Positions 6,178 to 14,485 of a stretch of 15,814 nucleotides of DNA are shown piece by piece; within the stretch, counting starts at the first letter, position 1, and the number at the start of each line of letters is the position of its first letter. This stretch comes from an uncultured Eubacteriales bacterium (GTDB taxonomy: Bacteria; Bacillota; Clostridia; Oscillospirales; Acutalibacteraceae). Both the position numbers and the translations under genes were made by a program. Below the pieces are notes generated by a model. The model searched no databases, was not told where the DNA came from, and saw nothing but the letters and a program-made list of their open reading frames with translations. The DNA is taken from positions 1-15,814 of the forward strand of contig CAKUBN010000051.1 of NCBI GenBank assembly GCA_934643185.1, in the 5' to 3' direction.

Positions 6178-7977
6178 TTACGGCGTGGACGGCGTATCGT
6201 CGTTCGCGTCTGCCGTCTTGTCGTCCTCAACGGCTTTTGAAACGGAAACGCGGATATGCCCCTCGCGCAGTGCGGAAGCCATGTCAAACTGGCTTTGCAT
6301 GCTTTGCTCGCTCTTTTGCTGTGCGTAGTTTTCCGCCTCTTCAATGCGGCGATAAGCGTTGTCTTCGGCTTCTTTCAGCAATCGCTTCTGCGTGCGGTCC
6401 GCCTGTCCGCGCACAAGGTGATCCTCGCAAGTTTCATAAAGAATGTGCAGCGCCACCGCCGAAAGCAGCACAAAAAGATACAGCGCGTGAAAATGGTAGC
6501 GGTTTTGGTTTTCCACTAAAAGGTGCATGGCGACCGTGCCGAGGAAAACCGTAATGGGCACATACGCCCACGTGCCGCGGCGGCGGATGAGGAACACCGC
6601 GCCCAGCGCAGAAAGCGCCACAGCCGTCATATAATAGAGGTTATTGACATCGCGCATGGTGTATAGGAAATCCTGCCGCTCTGCTGTCAGCGTGTTTTGC
6701 TGACCCATAAACAGCAGATTCCATGTGGAGCCGTAGTCATCGTTTGCCCAGAGTACGTTATATTTATGGAAAAAGAGATTTAAAAGGTTCGGCACCGGCG
6801 TTTTTAAACGCTCCATGGCAAGGTCGCGGCAGGCAAGCTGTGCTTCTTCGGCGCTGCCGGATTCCTCGAGCGCGTTATACAGGTAATCGGCATCGTCCTG
6901 GTTCCAACCGCCGTAGGAATCCTGGTTCAGGCCGACGAGCATGTTGTAGCCGAACGAGGCGCTGCCGCCTGCAATATCGCGGTCAACGGCAAAGGAGATG
7001 CTTTTGCTTGTGATGCCCGTGGTGAGGAGGAACGAGACAAGAATGAGCAAAGCACGGATCCACCCGCGGCTCATGGCGCGCGCCGTCACGGGCAGATCGT
7101 TCTGCGGGCGGATCGGCAGCGCGGTGCGGCTTGGGATGAGGTAGAGCAGCACCGAGATGAGCAGCAGCATTGCCATAGGGCGAATGGCGGACGTAAGGCC
7201 GATCAAAACGCCGAGCAGAATGTGCCCGCAGAATAACCGTCCCTGCGGCTGCCCGCTGCGGATATCCGTGTGCACAAGGCGCAGGAAAAGCCACAGACAG
7301 AAAAACAGCATCAGCGAAAAGAGGTATTCTGCTGCAAGAAAGTTGTTGTAGAGGATCTGAGACGGCCAAAAGGCGGTCATCAAAAGGGCGATGAGCCCGG
7401 AAGCGCGGCCCGCAAGCAGCACGGCGCAGCGCCAGACGAAAAAGCAGGTGAGCACGGCGCAGACGATGTTGAAGACCTGTCCCACCCAAACCGATGTGCC
7501 GAACAGCCGCAGTACAATGGCGAGCACGTAGCTGTACCCGTAAACGTGCGGGAACATGGAAACGTATTCGCAGTAGCCCGGGCCATCGACCAAAAGTGTA
7601 TCTTTGTTGATGAGCTGTGCGATCTCATAGTACGTTTTGTAGTCGGATTCCGGCTGCATGGGGAAGTTCTGCACATAGAGGACGCGCACGGTAAACGACG
7701 CAAGCAGAATGGCGGCGGCTGCGCCCCATTCCAACGCGGTCATTAAAAGCGGGTGCTTTGCCGCGCGGCTTACAAGCTGCAACCGTGCGCAGACGCAGGA
7801 GAGAAGAACTGCAGCGAGCAGCACGGCGCAGACGATCAAAATGACGAGCGCCGGGTACAAATACGGGTATTCGCGTCCCTCACCCAGCGTTGCAATGCCG
7901 CTGAGCAGCGTGTAGGCGCTTCCGCATAGATATAAAAAGATGCACAGACCGGCAAACCATGTTTTACGCGCCTGCAT
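6178..7977 (-). CDS. polytopic GT-C/PMT-like membrane glycosyltransferase
   Basis: The protein is 599 residues with about ten or more hydrophobic segments. It shows the acidic motif expected in the first large external loop of GT-C enzymes (QPESDYKTYY, Glu110/Asp112), an AIRPMAMLLL segment typical of the ArnT/PMT-like group (near 264-273), and NRYHFHALYLF late in the protein. Such enzymes use polyprenyl-linked sugars on the outer face of the membrane. The last ~80 residues, after the final membrane helix, form a charged probable coiled coil (KEAEDNAYRRIEEAENYAQQ) ending in an acidic tail, presumably cytoplasmic. The longer open frame to 8178 overlaps the previous gene by over 200 bases; the start at 7977 has AAAGGAG ten bases upstream and overlaps the previous stop by 14 bases, implying coupling. 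The sugar and acceptor cannot be told from sequence. Confidence 0.75.
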   Translation of the reverse strand: MQARKTWFAGLCIFLYLCGSAYTLLSGIATLGEGREYPYLYPALVILIVCAVLLAAVLLSCVCARLQLVSRAAKHPLLMTALEWGAAAAILLASFTVRVLYVQNFPMQPESDYKTYYEIAQLINKDTLLVDGPGYCEYVSMFPHVYGYSYVLAIVLRLFGTSVWVGQVFNIVCAVLTCFFVWRCAVLLAGRASGLIALLMTAFWPSQILYNNFLAAEYLFSLMLFFCLWLFLRLVHTDIRSGQPQGRLFCGHILLGVLIGLTSAIRPMAMLLLISVLLYLIPSRTALPIRPQNDLPVTARAMSRGWIRALLILVSFLLTTGITSKSISFAVDRDIAGGSASFGYNMLVGLNQDSYGGWNQDDADYLYNALEESGSAEEAQLACRDLAMERLKTPVPNLLNLFFHKYNVLWANDDYGSTWNLLFMGQQNTLTAERQDFLYTMRDVNNLYYMTAVALSALGAVFLIRRRGTWAYVPITVFLGTVAMHLLVENQNRYHFHALYLFVLLSAVALHILYETCEDHLVRGQADRTQKRLLKEAEDNAYRRIEEAENYAQQKSEQSMQSQFDMASALREGHIRVSVSKAVEDDKTADANDDTPSTP

Positions 7978-10648
7978 TTTGAACACGCTCCTTTCGTTTC
8001 CGCTTTCCGCTCCATACTGTCCACAGTTTTCCACGCAGCCACGGAAACAAGTGGAAAACAAACCAGACGGAAAGCAGTAAAAATACCATATCGTAAACTT
8101 CTCGGAATAAATAAAGCTGTTTAATTGGGTCAGAATGTCCGTTGCCGACCATCGGCAGCGGGTATTGCAGCGCACCAAGTGCCATCAAAACCAAAAGCAG
8201 CCCGGCAAAAAGCTTTTTCGCCTTCGGCGTTTTGCGGCGGAAGATCATCACGAGTGCAAAAACCGTGGATGCACCGAAAATGAGAATGTACAGCGCAAAG
8301 CGGTGCGGGGTGAGGCTCGGGCGGATCTGCGCCCAAAGGTCGAACTTGTGCACGGTGCGGTGCGGCACATTGTTGTATTCGCCGATGTACATATTAAAGT
8401 TCGGCATGTCTTCGGCGGAGGCTTCCGCCGTGTCGTTCAACAGCGCCCAAAACGCTTTGGGGTGGCGCAGATACCAGAATAGATAATCCGTAGAGCTGAC
8501 CCTGCTGTAAATCATCTCTTCCGCCATTTCGGTACGCGGCGGGCAGTAATACTCGTCTTTGGAAAGATACGGGTGCTTGCCCGCATCGGCGGCAAGGGCG
8601 GGGTCAAGCCCAAGCTCCGTAAGCGCCTCCTCGGGGTCATCGGCATACAGCAAAATGCCGTTCATCAGGCCGCTGTATAAGGTGTCCTGCGAAGAAATGG
8701 ATTCGTTGTGCGTATAAACGCCCACGCAGCACACGCCGATGAAGCTGATCACAACGGCGGCTGCCGCAAGATTCAAAAGGCGCGCCTTCAGCCCGGAGGA
8801 GGTCGAAACGGCTAATACTATCCACCAGATGAGCAGAACGGGTGCAAGCACGGCGTACTGCGCCTTTGCGCAGGCAAGGTACGCAGATGCAAGCGCGAGC
8901 ATGAAAAGCCCGAAGCGGCGGGAAGCTTTCGTTCCACTGTCGATGACCTGCACGCTTGAAGCCAAAACGCACATCAGCCCGATGAACGCGATGCCTTCGC
9001 CGAACAGGGAATTCAGCCAGCCAAGGTTGTAGCTGCCGCAGAACAGAACGAGATATAAGACAACGCCGAAAAGCGCAGGATTTTTGCCAAAATGTCTGTG
9101 TGCGGCAAGCGATAGCCGATATATGCACAGCGTGAGCAAAATGAGGTGGAACACCGCCAAGGTCGCCGTGGAGAACGGCACGCCGGCAAGGTCGTACAGC
9201 ATGTGCATGCCGGCAGAGATCCAGCTTTGGGTCAGCTCCATATTGCCGGGGCGGATGCGCGTCCAGTCGTAGGGCTCCAGATAATCGTAGTTTTCAATGA
9301 CTTTTTCATACTGCACGGCGGGGTCAAAGTAATCCTCCGGCGTGTAAACGAGCCCCATGGCGTCCATCATGCGGCCAAAGTCGCCGTTATTATACGCGCC
9401 GATGCGCGGGAAGAACAAAACAGACGTCATTACAAGCAGGCAAACGAGTGCAGAGGCGAGCGCAAACCGCTTAGAGTCTGCAAGAATATCCTTGATTGCG
9501 CTTTGCACGCGCGTGAAACGAGTGGACTGCGCAAGCGGCAGCGGGGCATACGGTTCTTTTTCAAAAATCGGCTCCGGCGTTTTGCGCGCGCTGAGCGGCG
9601 AATACGCAATGCAGCGCACGGCGCTTTGTATGCCGAAAGCGGCAAAGGTAAGAACCGCGCACACTTGAAGGTCGCAGAAAAGCTGAAACGGGATGCGGTT
9701 TTCTTCTATGCCCGCCGTGCCGCCGGAAACGAGCGCCGCAAACAGCAGCAGCCAGCCGGAAAGCGGCAGCAGCCACAGCAGGGCCATAAGGCCGGGATGC
9801 CTGCGCAAAAGGCAGAGAACGCCCAGCAGCACGCAGGTCAAAGAAAGCACCGCGAAAGCCGCGGGCGTTTCAAAGAGGAAGCGGCGCAGCAGGTCCCAAT
9901 AATCCGCGCGCGTCAAAGGGGAAGCGTCGTCCACCGCAACGCAGCGGGCGGTATCGACATGCCCGGCCTGCGGCAGAATTTGCCCAGTAAGGCGCAGCAG
10001 CGCAGCGGGGTGTGAAGCGTAATATGTTACGATATGCGTGTAGCTGAGGTGGTCGAAAATCTCATTCGCGCGGTCGCCGTTTGGCGAGATGTAATACGCG
10101 TCCTCGCTTAAATAGGCGGATTTGCCAATGTCCGCTGTAAGGCCTGTGTCCATGTCAAAATCGGTGAGCACCTGCTCAGGGTCATCCGCGGCGAGCAGAA
10201 CGCCGTCAAAAAAGCTGTGGTAGAGGTTCGTTTTGTTGAATTCCTGCGCGTTTTGCGCGGTGAAGCGCACGGAGCAGAACGTGAGCGCCAAAACGGCGAG
10301 CACCACGCAGGCGGTGCGACATGCAAAGCGGGGGCTGCGCTTTGCAGTGCGAAAACCGAGCACTGCGACGGAGATGACCACCGGCAGCAAAAGCACGATG
10401 GAGAACTCCGAGGCGGTCAGCAAAAGCAGGCTGCAAAGCGCCGCAGGCAGCCAGACGGACACGCCGTGTGTTTCTGGCTGACGCAAAAGCGCCCATCCGC
10501 GGAAAACAGCGGCGGCAAAAGCCGTCAGCGCCACAAGAAACATAGCTGTGGGGTAAAGCGAATTCAAATACAAAAGGTAGTTGCCGCACAGGAATACCCG
10601 CGCTGTAAATGCCGCCGAAAAACATGCCAAGCCCGCCAAAAAGCGCAT
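7964..10648 (-). CDS. large duplicated membrane protein, C-terminal part after a frameshift (GT-C-like)
   Basis: The 894-residue open frame is the downstream part of a gene that begins near 11045. Its first ATG (10648) is internal, has no ribosome site and is not the natural start; the true frame is entered near 10597. It is strongly hydrophobic. It contains the end of module 1 and all of module 2 of a tandem repeat: DGVLLAADDPEQ (149-160) versus NGILLYADDPEE (663-674), SAYLSEDAYY (177-186) versus HPYLSKDEYY (692-701), and FLCGNYLLYLNSLYP (19-33) versus LFCGSYNLGWLNSLFG (535-550). Module 2 starts near residue 395 and has NNGDFGRMMDAMGL (420-433), an acidic external loop after the first helix, as in GT-C transferases. 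I infer a lipid-linked-sugar transferase or flippase-associated role in surface glycan assembly; no named family is certain. Confidence 0.7.
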   Translation of the reverse strand: MRFLAGLACFSAAFTARVFLCGNYLLYLNSLYPTAMFLVALTAFAAAVFRGWALLRQPETHGVSVWLPAALCSLLLLTASEFSIVLLLPVVISVAVLGFRTAKRSPRFACRTACVVLAVLALTFCSVRFTAQNAQEFNKTNLYHSFFDGVLLAADDPEQVLTDFDMDTGLTADIGKSAYLSEDAYYISPNGDRANEIFDHLSYTHIVTYYASHPAALLRLTGQILPQAGHVDTARCVAVDDASPLTRADYWDLLRRFLFETPAAFAVLSLTCVLLGVLCLLRRHPGLMALLWLLPLSGWLLLFAALVSGGTAGIEENRIPFQLFCDLQVCAVLTFAAFGIQSAVRCIAYSPLSARKTPEPIFEKEPYAPLPLAQSTRFTRVQSAIKDILADSKRFALASALVCLLVMTSVLFFPRIGAYNNGDFGRMMDAMGLVYTPEDYFDPAVQYEKVIENYDYLEPYDWTRIRPGNMELTQSWISAGMHMLYDLAGVPFSTATLAVFHLILLTLCIYRLSLAAHRHFGKNPALFGVVLYLVLFCGSYNLGWLNSLFGEGIAFIGLMCVLASSVQVIDSGTKASRRFGLFMLALASAYLACAKAQYAVLAPVLLIWWIVLAVSTSSGLKARLLNLAAAAVVISFIGVCCVGVYTHNESISSQDTLYSGLMNGILLYADDPEEALTELGLDPALAADAGKHPYLSKDEYYCPPRTEMAEEMIYSRVSSTDYLFWYLRHPKAFWALLNDTAEASAEDMPNFNMYIGEYNNVPHRTVHKFDLWAQIRPSLTPHRFALYILIFGASTVFALVMIFRRKTPKAKKLFAGLLLVLMALGALQYPLPMVGNGHSDPIKQLYLFREVYDMVFLLLSVWFVFHLFPWLRGKLWTVWSGKRKRKERVQNAGA
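7988..7994 (-). promoter_or_regulatory. ribosome binding site fixing the start at 7977
   Basis: AAAGGAG on the minus strand lies 10 bases upstream of the ATG at 7975-7977 and inside the 3' end of the preceding gene. It favours a 599-residue product over the 666-residue open frame that begins at 8178. Confidence 0.75.
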
Positions 10649-11045
10649 AAAGCGATTTTGTCAGCACGAAAATGGCGGCGGAAAGCAGCAAAAGCAGCAA
10701 AACGGCAAGGCACACCGTAGAAAACGACTGCCCGAAAAGGCCGCACACGGCGCTGACGAGCGACGCGGGATAAACGAGCGCGGGCGCAGACGTGACCTGC
10801 AAAAGCCCGCTCCACGGCATGCTGTCTATGGCAAAAAGCTCGTTTGGCCGGGTGTAATATTCGGCCTGCGTGTAAACGTCGCCGCGCGAAAGGCCAAGCT
10901 GCGGCAAAATGAGGTCATATTGGCCGGTATCCAGCATGCCGGGCCGGGGCGTGCCGAAAAGCAGTAAAAGGCCGGCAAGCAGCACAAGCAGTGCAATGCC
11001 GCCGGCCGCCGCATTTTGTTGTGTTCGTTTGCGTTTTGGGTGCAC
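10206..11045 (-). pseudogene. large duplicated membrane protein, N-terminal part before the frameshift
   Basis: This is the upstream half of the same gene as 7964-10648. From GTG at 11045 the frame codes MHPKRKRTQQN, a membrane helix, then an acidic external loop (GMLDTGQYDLILPQLGL) and more helices up to about 10600, after which it reads out of frame to 10206 with Cys/Arg-rich nonsense. Removing one G from the GGG run (CCC at 10597-10599 on the plus strand) joins it to the downstream frame and gives one protein of about 1026 residues; 7964-11054 is 3091 bases, exactly one more than a multiple of three. A GTG at 11054 would overlap the epimerase stop but lies inside the ribosome site, so 11045 is preferred. 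It may be a true mutation or a sequencing/assembly error. Confidence 0.75.
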
Positions 11046-11050
11046 GGCGC

Positions 11051-12181
11051 TCACTCCTTTTCACGCAAAAATGCTTTTTGCAGAATATCCGCGATCTGGC
11101 GGCTGGCGGTGCCGTTGCCATAGGGGTTGCACGCGCCGCTCATGCGCCGGTATTCTGCGGGGTCGTTTAGAAGCGCAGAAAACGCGCGGTATACGTCGTC
11201 TTCTTTGGTGCCGACAAGTTTTAATGTGCCGGCTGCTACGCCTTCGGGGCGCTCGGTCGTATCGCGCAGGACAAGCACGGGCTTGCCGAGCGCAGGGGCT
11301 TCCTCCTGAATGCCGCCGCTGTCCGTGAGAATCAAATCGGCTGCCGCCATGAAGTTGTGAAAATCCAGAACATCCAGCGGCTCAATGAGGCGCAGGTGGG
11401 ATTCGTTGCCGAAGACTGCCTCGGCGGCTTTGCGTACCTGCGGGTTTTTGTGGATGGGGTACAGCACGCGCACCTCGGGGTGCTCTGCAAGCACACGGTG
11501 AATGCCGCGGAAAATGCCGAGCAGCGGCTCTCCGAGATTTTCGCGCCGGTGGGCGGTGAGCAAAACGAAGCGCGAGCCGTTTTCGCGCGCCCAATCAAGC
11601 GCCGGGTGGGTGTAATCTGCCCGCACGGTCTCCTTTAAAGCGTCAATGGAGGTGTTGCCGGTGACGAAAATACGGCTTTCGTCCTTATTTTCGCGCAGCA
11701 GCGCCTGTCGCGCGTCTTCCGTTGGGGCAAAGAACCACTTGGAAAAGGAATCCACCGCCTGGCGGTTGAATTCCTCGGGGTACGGCGCATCAATATTGTA
11801 GGTGCGCAGACCGGCCTCCACGTGGCCTACGGGAATCTGCATGTAAAACGCGGCAAGCCCGGCCGCAAACGCCGTGGAGGTATCGCCGTGCACAAGCACG
11901 ATATCCGGCTTTTCCTTGGCGTAAATCTCCCGCATGCCGTTTAAAATGCGGCTTGTAATGTCAAAAAGCGTTTGGCCCTGCTGCATGATGTCAAGGTCAT
12001 AGTCCGGCGTTACATGGAAGCTGTCGAGCACCTGCCGCAGCATCTCGCGGTGCTGGCCGGTGACGCAGGTGACAGTTTGAAAGACCGCCGGGCGGCTTTT
12101 CAGCTCCAAAACGAGCGGGCACATTTTAATGGCCTCAGGCCGTGTGCCGAACACGAGCATGATTTTTTTCGTTTGGTTCAT
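11051..12181 (-). CDS. wecB: UDP-N-acetylglucosamine 2-epimerase (non-hydrolysing)
   Basis: The protein is 376 residues, the usual length. It interconverts UDP-GlcNAc and UDP-ManNAc in the cytoplasm. Family blocks are all present: FGTRPEAIKMCPL (11-23), VHGDTSTAFA (97-106, Asp100), GHVEAGLRT (119-127, Glu122), PYPEEFNR (133-140), TAHRREN (209-215, His211), and TDSGGIQEEAPALGKP (286-301). The catalytic Asp, Glu, Glu and His known from E. coli WecB are therefore conserved. The start is ambiguous: ATG at 12181 gives the usual short N-terminus, while GTG at 12190 would overlap the previous stop by 4 bases (GTGA) and sits 4 bases after GGAAGG. It is embedded between the synthase pair and the membrane transferases, implying that ManNAc or a derivative enters this polymer, a linkage unit, or a cell-wall glycan made alongside. 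Confidence 0.95.
   Translation of the reverse strand: MNQTKKIMLVFGTRPEAIKMCPLVLELKSRPAVFQTVTCVTGQHREMLRQVLDSFHVTPDYDLDIMQQGQTLFDITSRILNGMREIYAKEKPDIVLVHGDTSTAFAAGLAAFYMQIPVGHVEAGLRTYNIDAPYPEEFNRQAVDSFSKWFFAPTEDARQALLRENKDESRIFVTGNTSIDALKETVRADYTHPALDWARENGSRFVLLTAHRRENLGEPLLGIFRGIHRVLAEHPEVRVLYPIHKNPQVRKAAEAVFGNESHLRLIEPLDVLDFHNFMAAADLILTDSGGIQEEAPALGKPVLVLRDTTERPEGVAAGTLKLVGTKEDDVYRAFSALLNDPAEYRRMSGACNPYGNGTASRQIADILQKAFLREKE
11054..11060 (-). promoter_or_regulatory. ribosome binding site favouring GTG at 11045
   Basis: AAAGGAG on the minus strand lies 8 bases before GTG at 11043-11045. The alternative GTG at 11052-11054 overlaps the last G of this site and cannot use it. Confidence 0.65.
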
Positions 12182-12186
12182 GCAGA

Positions 12187-14454
12187 TCACTTTTCCTTCC
12201 GGCGTGCAAGATAGATGCGAACGAGAATGAGGATGACGGCAAGCAGCAGGAGCAGCATGGCGGCAACGGCGATGACCGTGAACAAAACGGTATCTTTATT
12301 GTTTTCCACAAACTGCTTTAAATCCGGCGTGCGGCTTTCTTCCTCTTTCAAAAGCTTATAGGTGCGAATTTCGCCGTCTGCATCAAACAGCACGGCGTCA
12401 TCCGTAAGCTTCCATGTGTTTTCATCTTCCTGCAAATAGCTTTCGATCTGCGCCATGGAATCATCATCTATTGCACAAACGGCGAGCAGCGCGCGGTCTT
12501 CTCCGTAGGGAGAGGGCAGAAGCTGCATGACGCCGAGCCTTGCGGCGTAATCCGCAGAGAAAAGCTGGCTGTCATTATCGGCAAAGCGGCTGCCGTTTTC
12601 CGTATACTTAAAGGAGAGGCTGTCGTTTAACTGCTGCAAAAGGCTGTTGTCGTTATACGTGCCGAGCACGATGAGGTTGCGGTCTGTGGTATCGCCGTGG
12701 AAATCCTTTGCGCGCACGGTCTCAATGCTGCCGTATGCGCTGATGTTCACGCCGTACAGCGCCGTGACCTGCCCGAGCGTGTTCAGCTCCGTCTCGCTGA
12801 TATTGTCCGGAATGACGACCGTGACTTCGTTGAAGCGGTTGCTCATTTCAAACGGCGCGGGCTGGTCGTCAAACGAAAGCGTGCCGGTTTTGCCTACGGG
12901 CAGATAGAACGTGGACGTGCCCGCCACATATGCCCACGGCATTTCGTCCATGCGGGGCGTGCAGAAAAGATCCGGCAGCTCTAAGTCAAATACGATCTGG
13001 ATGCTGCCCGCCGTCGCGCCGATGACATCGGCCGGCAGCGAGAAGCTCATCGTGTCGCCGGCGGCATTCTCTTTCGTCAGCTTTTTGCTTGCAACGGGCG
13101 TATCGCCCCAATAAACGGTGATGAGCGAGCGGTCAAAATCGAGGTTTTCACTGTAACGGAACGTGAGGTCGATCTTGCCGGTGCCGGAAAGCACATAGCC
13201 GCCGGAAAACGGCAGGTAAACGGTCTGCTTCTGGTGGAACGGGCCCACATAGCTCAGGCCGCCGCCCGCAAGGCTGGAAAGCGTGTAGGTGGCGTTTTCA
13301 TCGCTGTACGCAATGGCGTCTAGCATTTGCTGTGAAGCGTCCTTTGCCACATACGCCGTGGTGTCGCTTTCCTGCGTCACGCGGGTGTCATCCACAAGCA
13401 GGCGCGCGGCTTCCGTTAAGCAGTCGCCGTTTGCAGAAACGATGAGCATTGTGCGGTCATCGCCTTTGCCGAAATTCACGATGACGGCGCGGTCCGATAA
13501 ATTGCCGGCGTCCTGCGGCAGCTGTGCACGGTAAGTGTCGGAAAGGTTATCAAGCAGGCTTATGATGATCTTTTTTGAATATTTTGCGGCATTTTTGGCC
13601 GTTGTCAGCGTGATGTCATCTTTTTTATCCGTTTCCGCTGAAAGGTCTGCGCGGAGCAAAAGCGCGGCGGAAAGCTCGCTTTCATTTACGGCATCGGAGG
13701 TCATGACGGCGGTCTCGCTGCCGTCTTCATCCGTGGTGGAGAGGAACGGGTACGGGTACTGCGCGATCTTATTTTCCGGGTCCGTTACGTCGTAGCCGAC
13801 CTCTACAAAGGAGCTTTTTTCAAGGCGCACCCAGTTTGCGCCGGTCAGGTCGTCTATGCAGCCTTCGTCGTCGTAAATGCGCACGTAGCCCGTAACGCCG
13901 AAGCTGTTGTAGCCGCTTCGGAGCATTTCGAGCGGAATGGGCACGTAGACGATCTGCTCGCGGCCGTTGTTGTAATCGACCTTGCAGGAATAAATGGGCG
14001 TGTTGTTGACGGAAAACGTAAGCGATGCGGGGCCGTCGCCGATGAGCTGGCTCAGCGTGAACTGCACGCGGGCGTAGGCATACTGCGTTTTCCAGTAATT
14101 GCGGATGCGAAAGTAAAACTGGTCCGTATCAAAAATGCCGCTGAACACAACGTCCTCGCTGTACCCGAAGGCTTTTACATACGGCGCTTCTTCATATTCC
14201 GGCTTTTCGGTGATGGGCTCGGCGGCGTCCTCCGGGTTCGTTTCCATCACGGCGTCCATCAGGTCTTCGCTGGTTGTACGCTGCACGGTGTCTTCCGTTT
14301 CCGGGGCGGTATCGGTCGTGCTTTCCGCCTGCGAAGCGGTCGTTGTTTCTTGCTCCTGCTGCTCCGGGGTCACTGTATCTGCAAGGGCAGATGCGGCGCC
14401 GCTCATCAGCAGCAGGCAAAGACATACCGCGGCGGCTTTTTTCAATCGTTTCAT
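12187..14454 (-). CDS. bcsB: BcsB-like extracytoplasmic polysaccharide synthase subunit
   Basis: The protein is 755 residues, close to the ~780 of proteobacterial BcsB. It has a signal peptide (about 1-25, cut near SALA), a Thr/Glu-rich acidic linker to about residue 90, a long all-beta ectodomain, and one C-terminal membrane helix (about 722-747) followed by a basic tail ARRKEK. The ectodomain shows two jelly-roll/flavodoxin-like pairs as in BcsB: an early LTFSVNNTPIYSCKV strand pair with IYDDEGCIDDLTGANWVRLE, and a later block with FSGGYVLSGTGKIDLTFRYS and LELPDLFCTPRMDEMPWAYV. BcsB binds the synthase and guides the emerging glucan. The start has AAAGGAG 7 bases upstream and lies 31 bases after the synthase stop. 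In a monoderm cell it would sit on the outer face of the membrane. The family call is firm; cellulose as substrate is not shown. Confidence 0.88.
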   Translation of the reverse strand: MKRLKKAAAVCLCLLLMSGAASALADTVTPEQQEQETTTASQAESTTDTAPETEDTVQRTTSEDLMDAVMETNPEDAAEPITEKPEYEEAPYVKAFGYSEDVVFSGIFDTDQFYFRIRNYWKTQYAYARVQFTLSQLIGDGPASLTFSVNNTPIYSCKVDYNNGREQIVYVPIPLEMLRSGYNSFGVTGYVRIYDDEGCIDDLTGANWVRLEKSSFVEVGYDVTDPENKIAQYPYPFLSTTDEDGSETAVMTSDAVNESELSAALLLRADLSAETDKKDDITLTTAKNAAKYSKKIIISLLDNLSDTYRAQLPQDAGNLSDRAVIVNFGKGDDRTMLIVSANGDCLTEAARLLVDDTRVTQESDTTAYVAKDASQQMLDAIAYSDENATYTLSSLAGGGLSYVGPFHQKQTVYLPFSGGYVLSGTGKIDLTFRYSENLDFDRSLITVYWGDTPVASKKLTKENAAGDTMSFSLPADVIGATAGSIQIVFDLELPDLFCTPRMDEMPWAYVAGTSTFYLPVGKTGTLSFDDQPAPFEMSNRFNEVTVVIPDNISETELNTLGQVTALYGVNISAYGSIETVRAKDFHGDTTDRNLIVLGTYNDNSLLQQLNDSLSFKYTENGSRFADNDSQLFSADYAARLGVMQLLPSPYGEDRALLAVCAIDDDSMAQIESYLQEDENTWKLTDDAVLFDADGEIRTYKLLKEEESRTPDLKQFVENNKDTVLFTVIAVAAMLLLLLAVILILVRIYLARRKEK

Positions 14455-14485
14455 ATCGGTACTCCTTTCGCGAAAACCGGGACGC

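Noticed and set aside
10206..10600. C-terminal part of the 282-codon frame as a real protein end
   Set aside because: After about 10600 the translation becomes Cys/Arg-rich and loses the membrane pattern, while the neighbouring frame continues the module; this is out-of-frame reading after a frameshift.
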